From: Streptomyces spinosus
GTDB lineage: Bacteria > Actinomycetota > Actinomycetes > Streptomycetales > Streptomycetaceae
NCBI RefSeq assembly: GCF_020400655.1
Contig: NZ_JAINRC010000021.1
Coordinates: 103,853-167,852 of the forward strand
Length of the DNA stretch: 64,000 nucleotides
Reading direction: 5' to 3'
The position numbers were made by a program, and so were the translations under genes. Below, in pieces: positions 39,051 through 47,809 of the stretch. Each line of letters starts with the position of its first letter. Within the stretch, counting starts at the first letter, position 1. A model generated the notes under the pieces. That model was not told where the DNA came from. It did no database searches and saw only the letters and a list, made by a program, of their open reading frames with translations.

Positions 39051-39517
39051 ACCCGCCAGTCTCCCAGGCCCGGACCACCTCTCCCACACGGCCCCGGGCC
39101 CGGCCCCCTTCGCCGCGGTTCCGACACGGACCCGGCGGGCCGTCCGGCCTCCGAGCCCGTCGCACACGGCCGGCCTTTCGGCGGGGCCGTGCTCTGCGCT
39201 GAGCCGTTCGGCGCTCGCGGAGTCCGGGGGTGAGCGGCCGGCCGCCGTGTGGTGGCGGTGCGCCGTCGCGGCGCAGTTCGCCGTCGCCGTGCTGTTCGCC
39301 GTCGCGCGCGGTGCCGGGACCGTTCAGGCGGGGGTGGGGGCCAGGTTGGTGGCCATCCCCGCCCGCCCGAATCCTGCCTCGGGCCCTGGCTGCCCGGTGC
39401 GGCGGGAGCGCGGTGCCCTCCTCGTGCGGGCCGCCGCCCGCACCCGTCCGTCGCTCCGTCGCCGGGGCTGACAGGCGGGTGCCAGGTCGCCGGACTGCCT
39501 GTGCCGCGGGCTCCTCG
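39051..39517. other. Intergenic region upstream of the RsbQ-like operon
   Basis: No gene is supported in these 467 bases. It contains three copies of CGCCGTCGC at 39261, 39279 and 39297 (18-base period). The leftward RsbQ operon promoter must lie near 39060-39150, but no consensus is obvious. Confidence 0.4.
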
Positions 39518-40531
39518 CTACCGGGCGACCGTGAGCACGATCTTGCCCTGGATGTGCCCCCGGGCCGCGCGTTCGTGCGCCGCTCGCGCATCCGCCAGAG
39601 CGTACGTGCTGTCGATCGCGACGCGGACCGTGCCCGCGTCGAGCAGGCGCCCCAGTTCGGCGAGCTGCGCGCCGTTGGAGCGGACCTGGGTGCTGGAGAC
39701 CGTGACGCCCAGCTTCGCGGTCTCCTCTTCGTCGAAGTCCCCGGGGAGCACGGGGAACTGGGCACCGCCACGCCTGAGTGTGCGCAAGAAACGCTTGCTG
39801 CCGGGGCCGCCGACGGCGTCGAGGACGAGATCGACGTCGCGCACGAGTTCCTCGGCACGGTCCTTGGTGTAGTCGACGAACCGGTCGGCGCCCAGTTCGC
39901 CCAGGAACGTCTCATGCGCGCCCGACGCCACCGCGATGACCCGTGCGCCCTTCCACTTCGCCAGTTGCAGGGCGAAGTGGCCCACGCCGCCCGCCGCGCC
40001 GTTGACGAGCACCGTCGTACCGGCGTCGAGTGCCGTCGGGCGGTGCCGTGTGTCCTGGAAGGGCGAGGGGTGGTCGTGGCCCAGCTCGATCAGGAACTGC
40101 CACGCCGTCAGTCCGGCCATGGGCGCTCCGGCGGCGTGCACGTGGTCGATGCCGGCCGGCTTGCGTGCGAGGTCCGACGCGGGAGCGGCCACGTACTCGG
40201 CGTACGCGCTGCCGTGGAAGCCGGGAAAGCGCAGGAGACCGAAGACCTCGTCACCCACGGCGAAACCCTCCACGTCCGCGGCGACGGCCTCGACGACGCC
40301 CGACACGTCCGTTCCCGGAATCACCGGCAGGCTCACCGACGGCTCCGTCTCCCCGGGCAGCGTGGTCAGCCCGTCGCGCAGGTACCAGTCCGGCGGATTG
40401 ACGCCGGCCGCGTGCACGCGGACCAGCACCTCGCCCGGTCCCGGTACGGGGACCGGCACCTCGTCGAAACGCAGCACCTCGGGGCCACCGTGCTCATGGA
40501 GCCGGACGGCCCTCATCGTGTGTGTCGGCAT
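39518..40531 (-). CDS. Quinone-oxidoreductase-like MDR enzyme (1)
   Basis: The 337-residue protein is a zinc-free medium-chain dehydrogenase/reductase. The N-terminal GroES-like fold has VHAAGVNPPDWYLRDG, and the NADPH fold has VLVNGAAGGVGHFALQLAKW. Such enzymes reduce quinones or alkenals. The ATG at 40531 follows GGAGAAG and is divergent from the TetR regulator, with 110 bases that carry tandem 14-base repeats, so the TetR protein probably controls it. Confidence 0.88.
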   Translation of the reverse strand: MPTHTMRAVRLHEHGGPEVLRFDEVPVPVPGPGEVLVRVHAAGVNPPDWYLRDGLTTLPGETEPSVSLPVIPGTDVSGVVEAVAADVEGFAVGDEVFGLLRFPGFHGSAYAEYVAAPASDLARKPAGIDHVHAAGAPMAGLTAWQFLIELGHDHPSPFQDTRHRPTALDAGTTVLVNGAAGGVGHFALQLAKWKGARVIAVASGAHETFLGELGADRFVDYTKDRAEELVRDVDLVLDAVGGPGSKRFLRTLRRGGAQFPVLPGDFDEEETAKLGVTVSSTQVRSNGAQLAELGRLLDAGTVRVAIDSTYALADARAAHERAARGHIQGKIVLTVAR

Positions 40532-40576
40532 CGTCTTCTCCTGCCCGCGCTGCGGGATACGCTATCCGGAGCAGCG

Positions 40577-40624
40577 GTCCACATAAACGGACCACTGATC
40601 CGAATATATGGACCACTGATCCGG
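40577..40624. promoter_or_regulatory. Tandem TetR sites between MDR enzyme and regulator
   Basis: GGACCACTGATCCG occurs at 40590-40603 and 40611-40624, exactly 21 bases apart. A third half-site, GGTCC at 40577-40581, forms an inverted repeat with the first GGACC (8-base spacer). The surrounding ATATAT makes this the AT-rich promoter core of the divergent pair. Binding by the TetR protein is inferred. Confidence 0.65.
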
Positions 40625-40641
40625 ATCGTCAAGAGGGACAC

Positions 40642-41208
40642 ATGCGGGCCGACGCCAGGAAGAACCGCGACCACCTGCTCGCGACAGCGGGCACCGCCAT
40701 CGCCGAGCATGGTGCCGACGTGTCACTGCGCGACATCGCGCGCAGGGCCGATGTCGGACTCGCGACGCTGCTGCGGCACTTCCCGACGCGCGAGGCGTTG
40801 CTCGACGCCCTGCTGCGCACGAGCTTCGACGAGCTGACGGCGAGGGCGGAGGCGCTCGAGGCGTCCGACTCGCCCCGGGACGCGCTCGTCTCGTGGCTGC
40901 GGGACTGCGTCGCGTGGACAACCGAGTACCGTGGCGTGACCGTGCTGATGGCGGCCGCCATCGAGGACACCGAATCCGCACTCCACGCTTCGTGCGTCAC
41001 CCTGCGCGCGGCCGGGGCGCGCCTCCTCGCACGCGCCCAGGCCGCGGGCGCGGCGCGGACCGACGTGGACGGAGCCGATCTGTTCGCGCTGGTGGCGGCG
41101 CTCGCGTGGCTCGGTGATCAGCCCTCGCTCGCGCCACGGGCGGACCACCTCTTCGAGGTCGTCGCGCACGCGATCGTGACGAGCCCGGCGAGGACCGGAG
41201 CCGAGTGA
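40642..41208 (+). CDS. TetR-family transcriptional regulator
   Basis: The 188-residue protein has the TetR helix-turn-helix ADVSLRDIARRADVGLATLLRHFPTRE (about residues 25-52) and a helical ligand domain. It resembles the many TetR regulators paired with quinone oxidoreductases. ATG at 40642 follows AGAGGGA with a short spacer; upstream in-frame starts would run through the tandem operator and were rejected. Confidence 0.88.
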   Translation: MRADARKNRDHLLATAGTAIAEHGADVSLRDIARRADVGLATLLRHFPTREALLDALLRTSFDELTARAEALEASDSPRDALVSWLRDCVAWTTEYRGVTVLMAAAIEDTESALHASCVTLRAAGARLLARAQAAGAARTDVDGADLFALVAALAWLGDQPSLAPRADHLFEVVAHAIVTSPARTGAE

Positions 41209-41562
41209 ACGCCGCCGCCCGGCGTCCCCGCGTCGTTCGCGGCGGGCCGGGTACGGAAGGCACGGGGGGCGCTCAGCGGCCATGACGGTGCCGGCCGGAG
41301 CCATGCTCGGCGGCCGTGCCGCCCGTAAGGGAAACCGCCGCACGCGAGCGTGTGGACACGGCCCGAATGGCCTGTCCCGCGGCGCCCTGCCCACCGGCCC
41401 GCAGCCTCGCGGGCATGCGCCCGCCCTTCCCGCTCGCCGCCGCGTGCGATGCACGAGCGCGCCTCGGCCGCCTCAGCGCCCCGACCCCGAGCTGATCCGG
41501 CGTGAGCCGGAACCGGTCGGCGCGCGAGCGGCGGCTGAGGCGGCCCCTTGAGCGGGGACGGG
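41209..41562. other. Intergenic region between TetR and second MDR gene
   Basis: These 354 bases between convergent genes contain open frames without start signals or similarity. I see no repeats or strong hairpins worth listing. Confidence 0.4.
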
Positions 41563-42510
41563 TTACGGCAGCAGGACGATCTTGCCGGTGGTGCGGCCGG
41601 CCATGCTCTCGCGGTGGGCGGCGGCAGCCTCACGCAGCGGGTGGCTGGACGCGATCAGGATGCGCAGCCGACCCGCCGCCGCGGCCTCGGTGAGCTGGAG
41701 GCGGGCGGCCTGCCTGATGGCGGTGCCGGGGTCGGCGCCGGGCCCGCCGCCGAGGAGTTTGATCCCGGCCTCGGCCCCGCGCTCGAAGGCCGCGATGGTG
41801 GCGACGCGGGAGCGGTCGCTCACGAGTTCCAGGGAGACGTCCACCGCCTCGTCGGTACCCACCAGGTCGGCCGCCGCCTGGATCCCCCGCGGCGCCGCCG
41901 CGCGTACGCGGTCCGCCAGGCCGGGCCCGTACGCGACCGGGACCGCGCCCAGTTCCCTGAGGAGTTCGTGCTTGGCGGGGCTCGCCGTCGCGACGACGGT
42001 GGCGCCGCGTGCCACGGCCAGCTGGACGACCACCAGCCCGACCCCTCCCGCGGCCCCGTGGACCAGCACCGTCTCACCCTTGGCGAGCCCGACCGCTTCG
42101 AGGACGTGTACGGCGGTCACGCCGGCGACCATGAGTCCGCCGGCCTGCTCCCAGGACAGGACGGCCGGCTTCGGCACCACGGACGAGGCCGGGACGAGGA
42201 GTTCCGCGGCGTACGCGCCGGGCGCGCGGTAGACGATCACCTCGTCGCCCACCCGGACGGGACCCGCGGGGCCGGTCGCGTCGGCGCCGACCGCGGTGAC
42301 GACCCCGGCCGCTTCGCTGCCCAGCGGCAGCGGCAGCTTCGCCGGATCGGCCCCGAAGGCGCCGCTGTACATCTTGTAGTCGAAGGGATTCACACCCACG
42401 GCACGGACCGCTATGCGCACCTGACCGGGCCCGGGCTCCGGGACGGTCACGTCGATCACTGACAGGACCTCAGGACCGCCGTAGGCGCTCGCCACTACTG
42501 CTTCGCTCAT
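41563..42510 (-). CDS. Quinone-oxidoreductase-like MDR enzyme (2)
   Basis: The 315-residue protein has the same zinc-free MDR architecture as the gene at 39518: VRAVGVNPFDYKMYSG in the GroES-like fold and VLVHGAAGGVGLVVVQLAVA for NADPH. It ends GRTTGKIVLLP, as is typical for the family. It is not a recent duplicate of the first enzyme by eye. Possible starts are ATG 42510, 42516 and 42543; 42510 gives the family-like MSEAVVASAYGGPE, while 42543 has GGTGG nearby. The triple GTCTAC element (42728-42752) lies upstream. Confidence 0.85.
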   Translation of the reverse strand: MSEAVVASAYGGPEVLSVIDVTVPEPGPGQVRIAVRAVGVNPFDYKMYSGAFGADPAKLPLPLGSEAAGVVTAVGADATGPAGPVRVGDEVIVYRAPGAYAAELLVPASSVVPKPAVLSWEQAGGLMVAGVTAVHVLEAVGLAKGETVLVHGAAGGVGLVVVQLAVARGATVVATASPAKHELLRELGAVPVAYGPGLADRVRAAAPRGIQAAADLVGTDEAVDVSLELVSDRSRVATIAAFERGAEAGIKLLGGGPGADPGTAIRQAARLQLTEAAAAGRLRILIASSHPLREAAAAHRESMAGRTTGKIVLLP

Positions 42511-42812
42511 GCCCATGGGCAACACGGTGCCGACAACGGTCATTCCACCGCCGCGCAGCGGTCGCGCGCGGCGCTGGACGACCTGGCGGACGGCGCGCAC
42601 CGGGCGGGCGTGCTGCGCGCCGGCGTCGGCTCCGGCCGGCCGGGCGGAGCCGCCGCCGAGGCGCACGCCGTCGTGGCAGGGCCCGGTGCACGGGTGCACC
42701 GCTCGGGACGCGCACCGGCCGCCGTTCGTCTACAGTTCGGTAGACGGTCTACTGCGCTGTAGTCGTCTGGTTCCGGGTGCCCCTGTGCGCCCGCTCCGTA
42801 CGGAAGGCCCCC
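42511..42812. other. Divergent control region with the GTCTAC element
   Basis: The 302 bases between the second MDR enzyme and the small ORF at 42813 contain the triple GTCTAC/GTAGAC array. No gene is supported. Confidence 0.5.
42728..42752. promoter_or_regulatory. Triple GTCTAC/GTAGAC operator array
   Basis: GTCTAC (42728), GTAGAC (42740) and GTCTAC (42747) form two overlapping perfect palindromes, one with a 6-base and one with a 1-base spacer. This resembles TetR-type operators. No regulator gene is adjacent, so the binding protein is probably encoded elsewhere or is the TetR at 40642. Confidence 0.65.
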
Positions 42813-42971
42813 ATGACCAGCTCCCCGCACCCGGCCACCAGCCGGCCCGACTGGTCCTTCCCCGGCGACCACGCGGCGATATCCGCCCCCGCTGCCATCG
42901 CCCTGTTCTTCGGCAGTCCGCGACCTCGGCACGGTGGCCCGCCACCCGCCGCCCAGCCGCCCCGCCGCTGA
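42813..42971 (+). CDS. Small ORF upstream of the BASS transporter
   Basis: The frame encodes 52 residues, starting MTSSPHPATSRPDWSFPGDH and ending in a Pro/Arg-rich tail, with one short hydrophobic stretch (ISAPAAIALFFGS). GGAAGG lies 7 bases before the ATG, an excellent ribosome binding site. It follows the GTCTAC operator and ends 15 bases before the transporter gene, so it may be a leader peptide or a small subunit. No family is recognised. Confidence 0.45.
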   Translation: MTSSPHPATSRPDWSFPGDHAAISAPAAIALFFGSPRPRHGGPPPAAQPPRR

Positions 42972-42986
42972 CCTCCTGACTCTTCG

Positions 42987-44090
42987 GTGACACGGAAGAG
43001 GGTCGCCTTGTACACCCGAACTCCCGCCCCCTCACCGGCCGACCGGGCCACGGGCTGGCTGCGGCACCGGCTGGGCCGCGCGGTCGTCCTGGCCTACGCC
43101 GCCGCACTGCTCCTGCCGGGCCCCGGACTGTGGCTGCGCCGGACCCACGCGCTGCCGCTCGGCTGGGGACGCGCCCTGCCGTTACCCCTCCCGCAGTTCC
43201 TGCTCTCCCTGGTGCTCCTCTCGGCCGGGCTCCAGGTCCCCCTGAGCGCGCTGGGCACCCTGCTGCGGCGCCCGGTCGCCCTGCTGGCCGGGCTGGCCCT
43301 GCACCTGTCGATCCCGTTGCTGGCCATCCCGGCCGTCGCGTTCCTGCTGCGCCGGACCCCCGACACCGACGGCGGCAGCGGCCTGGTCACCGCGATGATC
43401 CTGATCGTGACCATGCCCGTCGCCGCCGGAGCCACCGTGTGGACCGGCAAGGGCGACGGCGACCAGCCGACCATGGTCGGACTCGTCCTCGCCTCCACCC
43501 TCCTCAGCCCCCTCACCACCCCCCTGGTCATCGGCGCCCTGCTGCCGTTGCTCGGCGGCGGCTACGGGTCCACGCTCGGCCGGATCGAGGACGCCCACGG
43601 CGGTTTCGCCCTGCTCGGCGTCGTCCTGCCCTGCGCGGCCGGCGTCCTGTGCCGCCTGGCACTGCCCGCGCCGCTGCTCGGCCGGGTGCTCGGCGCCGTC
43701 GTGCCGACCGCCCTGGCCGGCTCCCTCCTCCTGACCTACGTCAATGCCAGTGGCGCCCTCGGTTCCTTTCTCGCACGCCCGCGACCGCTGCTGCTCGCCG
43801 CCGCGTTGACCGTGGCCACGCTGGTCTGCCTGCTGTCCTTCGCCCTCGGCCACGGCGCCGCACGCCTGCTGAAGCTGGACGCCCCGGCGGCGTCGTCCCT
43901 CACGCTGGCCTGCGGCATGAACAACAGCAGCGCGAGTGCCGTCCTGATCACCACCACGCTGCCCGACAAGCCCCACCTGCTCCTGCCGGTCCTCGCCTAC
44001 GGGCTGTTGCAGAAGACGGCGGCGAACCGGGTGGTGCGCCGCGGCCCCGGGCGCCGGCACGTCACACGGAGCAGCCGGTGCCCAGTTTGA
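42987..44090 (+). CDS. Bile acid:sodium symporter (BASS)-like transporter
   Basis: The 367-residue protein has about nine or ten hydrophobic segments. It carries VSAL-like packing motifs and a signature-like GMNNSSASAVLITTTLP near residue 311, as in BASS proteins where a Gly-Asn/Ser-rich crossover binds sodium and substrate. The Arg-rich C-terminus is cytoplasmic. GTG at 42987 was given as the start, but TTG at 43008, just after AGAGGG, is equally good. Its last 29 bases overlap the convergent response-regulator gene. The substrate is unknown; organic anions are typical. Confidence 0.7.
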   Translation: MTRKRVALYTRTPAPSPADRATGWLRHRLGRAVVLAYAAALLLPGPGLWLRRTHALPLGWGRALPLPLPQFLLSLVLLSAGLQVPLSALGTLLRRPVALLAGLALHLSIPLLAIPAVAFLLRRTPDTDGGSGLVTAMILIVTMPVAAGATVWTGKGDGDQPTMVGLVLASTLLSPLTTPLVIGALLPLLGGGYGSTLGRIEDAHGGFALLGVVLPCAAGVLCRLALPAPLLGRVLGAVVPTALAGSLLLTYVNASGALGSFLARPRPLLLAAALTVATLVCLLSFALGHGAARLLKLDAPAASSLTLACGMNNSSASAVLITTTLPDKPHLLLPVLAYGLLQKTAANRVVRRGPGRRHVTRSSRCPV

Positions 44091-44853
44091 AGCCCACGCC
44101 CCGGACCGTGATGATCCAGTCGCTGTCCCCGAGCTTGGTGCGCAGGCTGCTGACGTGCGTGTCGACGGTTCTCCTGGACCAGGAATCGCCCCACACCTGC
44201 TGCAACAGCCGTTTCCTGGGAATCACGGTGTCGGGGTGCGAGGCGAGAATGCAGAGGAGGTCGAATTCCTTTCGGGTCAGCCCCACACCACGGCCGGCCA
44301 GGCTGACCTGACGCGCATTCACGTCGATGTGCAGGGGGCCGTGCGTGATTTCCCGGTCGACGGTGCGCGAGGACCGGGTGCGGCGCATGACGGCCTCGAT
44401 GCGTGCCATCAGTTCGCGGAATCCGTACGGCTTGACGAGGTAGTCGTCCGCGCCGGCCTGAAGCCCTAACACACGGTCGAGTTCGGATCCGCGGCCGGTG
44501 ACGACGAGCAGCGGCACACAGCTGACGGAGCGAATGCTCTTGCACACCTCCAGTCCGTCGAGATCCGGGAGCTCCAGGTCGAGGAGGATCAGGTCCGCGT
44601 CCTCGTGGGCTTCGAGGGCGGCGACGCCGAGGGCCACGTGGGTGACCTCGTGTCCGTGTCTGCGCAGTCCTGCCGCCAGGGACTCGGCGTCGGCGGAGTC
44701 GCTCTCCACCAGGAGGATCTGCCAGCCGGCCGCGGGTGCGGGCACCGTCCGTGCCGGCCCCGGCATGTCCTCCAGCACGGTCTGCGGTCCGCGTGCGACG
44801 CGCTCGATGGGCGGATGGTTCTCCGGCTTCACCGCTGATGAGTATGGACCCAT
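44062..44853 (-). CDS. OmpR-type response regulator
   Basis: The 263-residue protein has a receiver domain (about residues 44-160) with acidic pocket Glu50-Asp52, phospho-acceptor Asp92 in LILLDLELPDLDG and Lys in DYLVKPYG, followed by an OmpR/PhoB winged helix (LTRKEFDLLCILASHPD to WIITVRGVGFKLG). A 43-residue N-terminal extension is unusual. No histidine kinase is adjacent, so it is an orphan that could act with a distant kinase. Orphan OmpR regulators of this size commonly control antibiotic clusters, such as the aromatic-hydroxylase gene next to it. Confidence 0.88.
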   Translation of the reverse strand: MGPYSSAVKPENHPPIERVARGPQTVLEDMPGPARTVPAPAAGWQILLVESDSADAESLAAGLRRHGHEVTHVALGVAALEAHEDADLILLDLELPDLDGLEVCKSIRSVSCVPLLVVTGRGSELDRVLGLQAGADDYLVKPYGFRELMARIEAVMRRTRSSRTVDREITHGPLHIDVNARQVSLAGRGVGLTRKEFDLLCILASHPDTVIPRKRLLQQVWGDSWSRRTVDTHVSSLRTKLGDSDWIITVRGVGFKLGTGCSV

Positions 44854-45268
44854 GGCCTCCCCCGGCTCATCCGGTCAGCGTGGATGTCGAACCTGCGCTC
44901 GAAAATTTATCGGTCGCTTGTAGTCCATTCAAAGACTTCTGTCGTAAATACATCGTTGCGGGTTCATGAAGGTGCATTACATGGTCATCGATCTGTGGTT
45001 GTGCGCGGCGTTCTGACGTGCCCACGGGTTTGTCGCCGGCCGGCCGTGGAGAGCCTCCGCGGGCCGCGGGGTGAATGCGCGGGCCGCGCCGAACGCACCG
45101 TGCGGCCGCGACGGGATCGGCGCGGCGACCGGTCCGTCACGCTGCCGCAGTACCGGCTTCACACGCGCGGTGCAGGATGGACACGGCCGGAGGCCGGTAC
45201 GTCCGCTCCTCCGGCGCCGGCGGCCCAGGGCAGGAACCCGATTCCCTCTCACAGGAAGCGAGTTGCGG
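44854..45268. other. AT-rich control region upstream of the hydroxylase
   Basis: The 415-base divergent gap is notably AT-rich at 44895-45000 for this genome. It probably carries promoters for both the response regulator and the FAD hydroxylase. No gene is supported. Confidence 0.5.
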
Positions 45269-46780
45269 ATGTCGCACACCTCTCAGTCCTCCGCCGTCGA
45301 CGGCCCCGGGACGACGCCTCCCGGCCCGCACTCGGTCGTGGTGGCCGGGGCCGGTCCCACCGGTCTCCTCCTCGCCGGAGACCTGGCCGCGGCCGGCGTG
45401 GACGTGGTGGTGGTCGAGAAGCGCCCGGAAGGCATCAGCAACCTGACCCGGGCCTTCGGTGTCCACGCCCGTACCCTGGAACTCCTCGACGCCCGCGGTC
45501 TCGCCGACGAACTCGTCGCCACCGGGCAGGTCATCCGCGAGCTGCGGCTGTTCGGAGCGATACCGTTCGACATCGGCGCGCTGCCCTCCCGTTTCCCCTT
45601 CCTGCTGGTCACTCCGCAGTACGAGGTGGAGAAGCTGCTGCTGCGCCGGGCCCTGGAGAACGGTGCGGTCATCCGCTACGGGACCGAGGTCCTCGGTCTC
45701 TCCCAGGACGACGGGGGTGTCACCGTGCGGGTGCGCGACGCGGCGGGCGGGACGGCTCTGCGGGCCCGCTATCTGGTCGGCGCGGACGGAACGCGCAGCG
45801 CGGTGCGCCAGGCCCTCGGGCTCCCCTTCCCCGGCAAGGTGGTGATCCGGTCGGTGGCACTCGCCGACGTCAAGTTCACCGAGCGGCCCAGCCTGGTGGT
45901 GCAGGTGCACGGTACGGGCGACGCCTTCGGCTTCATCGCCCCGTTCGGCGACGGCTACTGGCGCGTCGGCGGCTGGGACCGGGCCCACCGGGGGGAACCC
46001 GACGACTCCCCGGTCGCGTTCGAGGAGCTGCGCTCCCTGATCGAGCGTGCCTTCGGCTCCGACTTCGGCATGCACGACCCGCGCTGGATCTCGCGCTTCC
46101 ACAGCGACGAGCGCCAGGTGCCCCGGTACCGGGTGGGCCGCGTGCTGCTGGCCGGCGACTCCGCCCACCAGCACTCGCCGGCCGGGGGGCAGGGGATGAA
46201 CACCGGCCTCCAGGACGCCGTGAACCTCGGCTGGAAGCTGGCGGCGGTGCTCGGTGGCTGGGCCTCCGACGCGCTGCTGGACACCTACCACAGTGAGCGC
46301 CACCCGATCGGCCGGGCGGTGCTGCGCAGCAGTGGCCTCAACCTTCGGCTGGCCATGGCGCACAATCCGCTGGAGATCGCGCTGCGCACGGTACGGAAGC
46401 TGGTGGTCACCCATGTGCGGCCGGTGACGCGGCAGGCGGTCGGGGAGATCACCGGAATCGGCCACTCCTACCCGGCCGCGCGCGGGGCGCACCCGCTGGT
46501 GGGCAGACGGGCGCCGGACCTGGAGCTGGAGGGCGGCCGGCTCTACGAGGCGCTGCGGGAAGGGCGGTTCGTCCTGGTCCTGCCGCCTGACGGGGAGTCC
46601 GGCGCCCCGGCCGGGCCCGACACCGCCGGCCGGCGGGGGCGGCTGGTCCTCGCCCGCCGTGCGGACGGCGTCGACGCCGCCCGGGAGGCGGTCCTGGTGC
46701 GGCCGGACGGCTACTACGCCTGGGCCGGAGCGGCGGACGGACCGTCGATCGAGGCGGGCATCGCACCGTGGGTGGGGTGA
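45269..46780 (+). CDS. FAD-dependent aromatic hydroxylase (RdmE/PgaE-like)
   Basis: The 503-residue protein has the GAGPTG FAD fingerprint near residue 28, VGADGTRSAVR in the middle and GDSAHQHSPAGGQGMNTGLQ for the flavin ribityl contact. The C-terminal thioredoxin-like domain begins near residue 400. These class A flavin monooxygenases hydroxylate aromatic polyketides or phenols with NADPH and oxygen. ATG at 45269 follows AGGAAG. It is flanked by a hairpin and an SDR on the opposite strand. The substrate is unknown. Confidence 0.9.
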   Translation: MSHTSQSSAVDGPGTTPPGPHSVVVAGAGPTGLLLAGDLAAAGVDVVVVEKRPEGISNLTRAFGVHARTLELLDARGLADELVATGQVIRELRLFGAIPFDIGALPSRFPFLLVTPQYEVEKLLLRRALENGAVIRYGTEVLGLSQDDGGVTVRVRDAAGGTALRARYLVGADGTRSAVRQALGLPFPGKVVIRSVALADVKFTERPSLVVQVHGTGDAFGFIAPFGDGYWRVGGWDRAHRGEPDDSPVAFEELRSLIERAFGSDFGMHDPRWISRFHSDERQVPRYRVGRVLLAGDSAHQHSPAGGQGMNTGLQDAVNLGWKLAAVLGGWASDALLDTYHSERHPIGRAVLRSSGLNLRLAMAHNPLEIALRTVRKLVVTHVRPVTRQAVGEITGIGHSYPAARGAHPLVGRRAPDLELEGGRLYEALREGRFVLVLPPDGESGAPAGPDTAGRRGRLVLARRADGVDAAREAVLVRPDGYYAWAGAADGPSIEAGIAPWVG

Positions 46781-46808
46781 GCGGGCCCGCCCGGCGGAAC
46801 CCCTCGCC

Positions 46809-46834
46809 GAGCGGCCCCGCTGCGGGGGCCGCTC
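46809..46834. terminator. Bidirectional terminator hairpin
   Basis: GAGCGGCCCC and GGGGCCGCTC form a perfect 10-base stem with a 6-base loop between the convergent hydroxylase and SDR genes. Confidence 0.7.
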
Positions 46835-46850
46835 GCACCGGGCCGCGTCC

Positions 46851-47654
46851 TCAGCGCGGCGGCAGCGGCGAGAGCGTGGGCAGGTGGGAGAGGAAGCCGC
46901 CGTCCACGGACAGCACCTGCCCGGTGATGAAGGAGGCGGCGGGCGAGGCCAGGAAGGTCACCAGGTGGGCCACGTCGTCCGGGGTGCCCAGCCGCGGGAT
47001 GAGGTTCGCGCTCTGGAACATCCGCTGCACCGGCACGGGCATGTCCGCCTCCAGCGCCGGGGTGCGGACCAGTCCGGGCGCGACGGCGTTGCAGCGTATG
47101 CCGTCCGTGCCGTACGCGGCGGCCACGAAGCGGGTCAGCGCGACCAGTCCGCCCTTGGAGCTGCCGTAGGCGACCATCACGCGGTCCCCGGACAGGCCCT
47201 GGCCACTGGTGATGTTGATGATGGAGCCGCCACCGCGCTCGATCATCACCGGCACGGTGTGCTTGCACAGCAGCATGGGGCCGCGCAGATTGACGGCGAG
47301 GACTTCGTCCCACAGCTCCACGGACATCGACACCACGTCCCGGTCCTGCCGGATCGCCGATGTCAGGGCCGCGTTGTTGTCCAGTACGTCGATGCCGCCG
47401 AAGGTGTCCACGGCGAAGTCGACCAGGCGCTTGACGCTGTCCTCCGAGGCGATGTCGACGGTGTGCCCGACCACCGACAGGCCCTTGGCGGCCAGTTCCT
47501 CGGCTGCGGCCCGGGTCGGCGCCTCGGCGACATCGGCGAGTACGACGTCGGCACCGGCCGTGGCGAGCGCCTCCACGGTGGCGACGCCGATCCCTCCCGC
47601 CCCGCCGGTGACCACGGCCACTTTGCCGGCGAGGGAGTGCGTTCCATTGCCCAT
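46851..47654 (-). CDS. Short-chain dehydrogenase/reductase
   Basis: The 267-residue protein is a classical SDR. It has TGGAGGIG (residues 17-24) for the nucleotide, NNAA, the catalytic Ser in IINITSG and Tyr-x-x-x-Lys in YGSSKGG, then VAPGLVRTP. Asp in VVLADVAEA after strand 2 favours NAD(H). ATG at 47654 follows GAGAGG. It may act with the neighbouring hydroxylase on aromatic metabolites, but this is inference. Confidence 0.9.
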   Translation of the reverse strand: MGNGTHSLAGKVAVVTGGAGGIGVATVEALATAGADVVLADVAEAPTRAAAEELAAKGLSVVGHTVDIASEDSVKRLVDFAVDTFGGIDVLDNNAALTSAIRQDRDVVSMSVELWDEVLAVNLRGPMLLCKHTVPVMIERGGGSIINITSGQGLSGDRVMVAYGSSKGGLVALTRFVAAAYGTDGIRCNAVAPGLVRTPALEADMPVPVQRMFQSANLIPRLGTPDDVAHLVTFLASPAASFITGQVLSVDGGFLSHLPTLSPLPPR

Positions 47655-47769
47655 CGGTCGACGACCTCTCGTTCAGGACGGGGAGTCGCCCCCGATTCTG
47701 GCGGACTCGCGTGAAGGCCGTGCTGCGGGAACGTGTCGCGATCGATCCGGTTCCCGGGAGGGGTGGACG

Positions 47770-47798
47770 GCACGCCCCCCGAGGGGCGGGCGGCGTGC
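47770..47798 (-). terminator. Hairpin after the MarR gene
   Basis: GCACGCC (47770-47776) and GGCGTGC (47792-47798) pair around an inner CCCC/GGGG stem, 12 bases after the MarR stop on the minus strand. Confidence 0.55.
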
Positions 47799-47809
47799 GG
47801 CAGGCGGGT

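Noticed and set aside
38956..39471. Plus-strand frame with a short hydrophobic stretch AQFAVAVLFAVARG
   Set aside because: The hydrophobic part comes from the CGCCGTCGC direct repeats, and no start signal supports it.
44736..44969. Short plus-strand frame in the AT-rich region before the hydroxylase
   Set aside because: It is mostly antisense to the response regulator and has no ribosome binding site.
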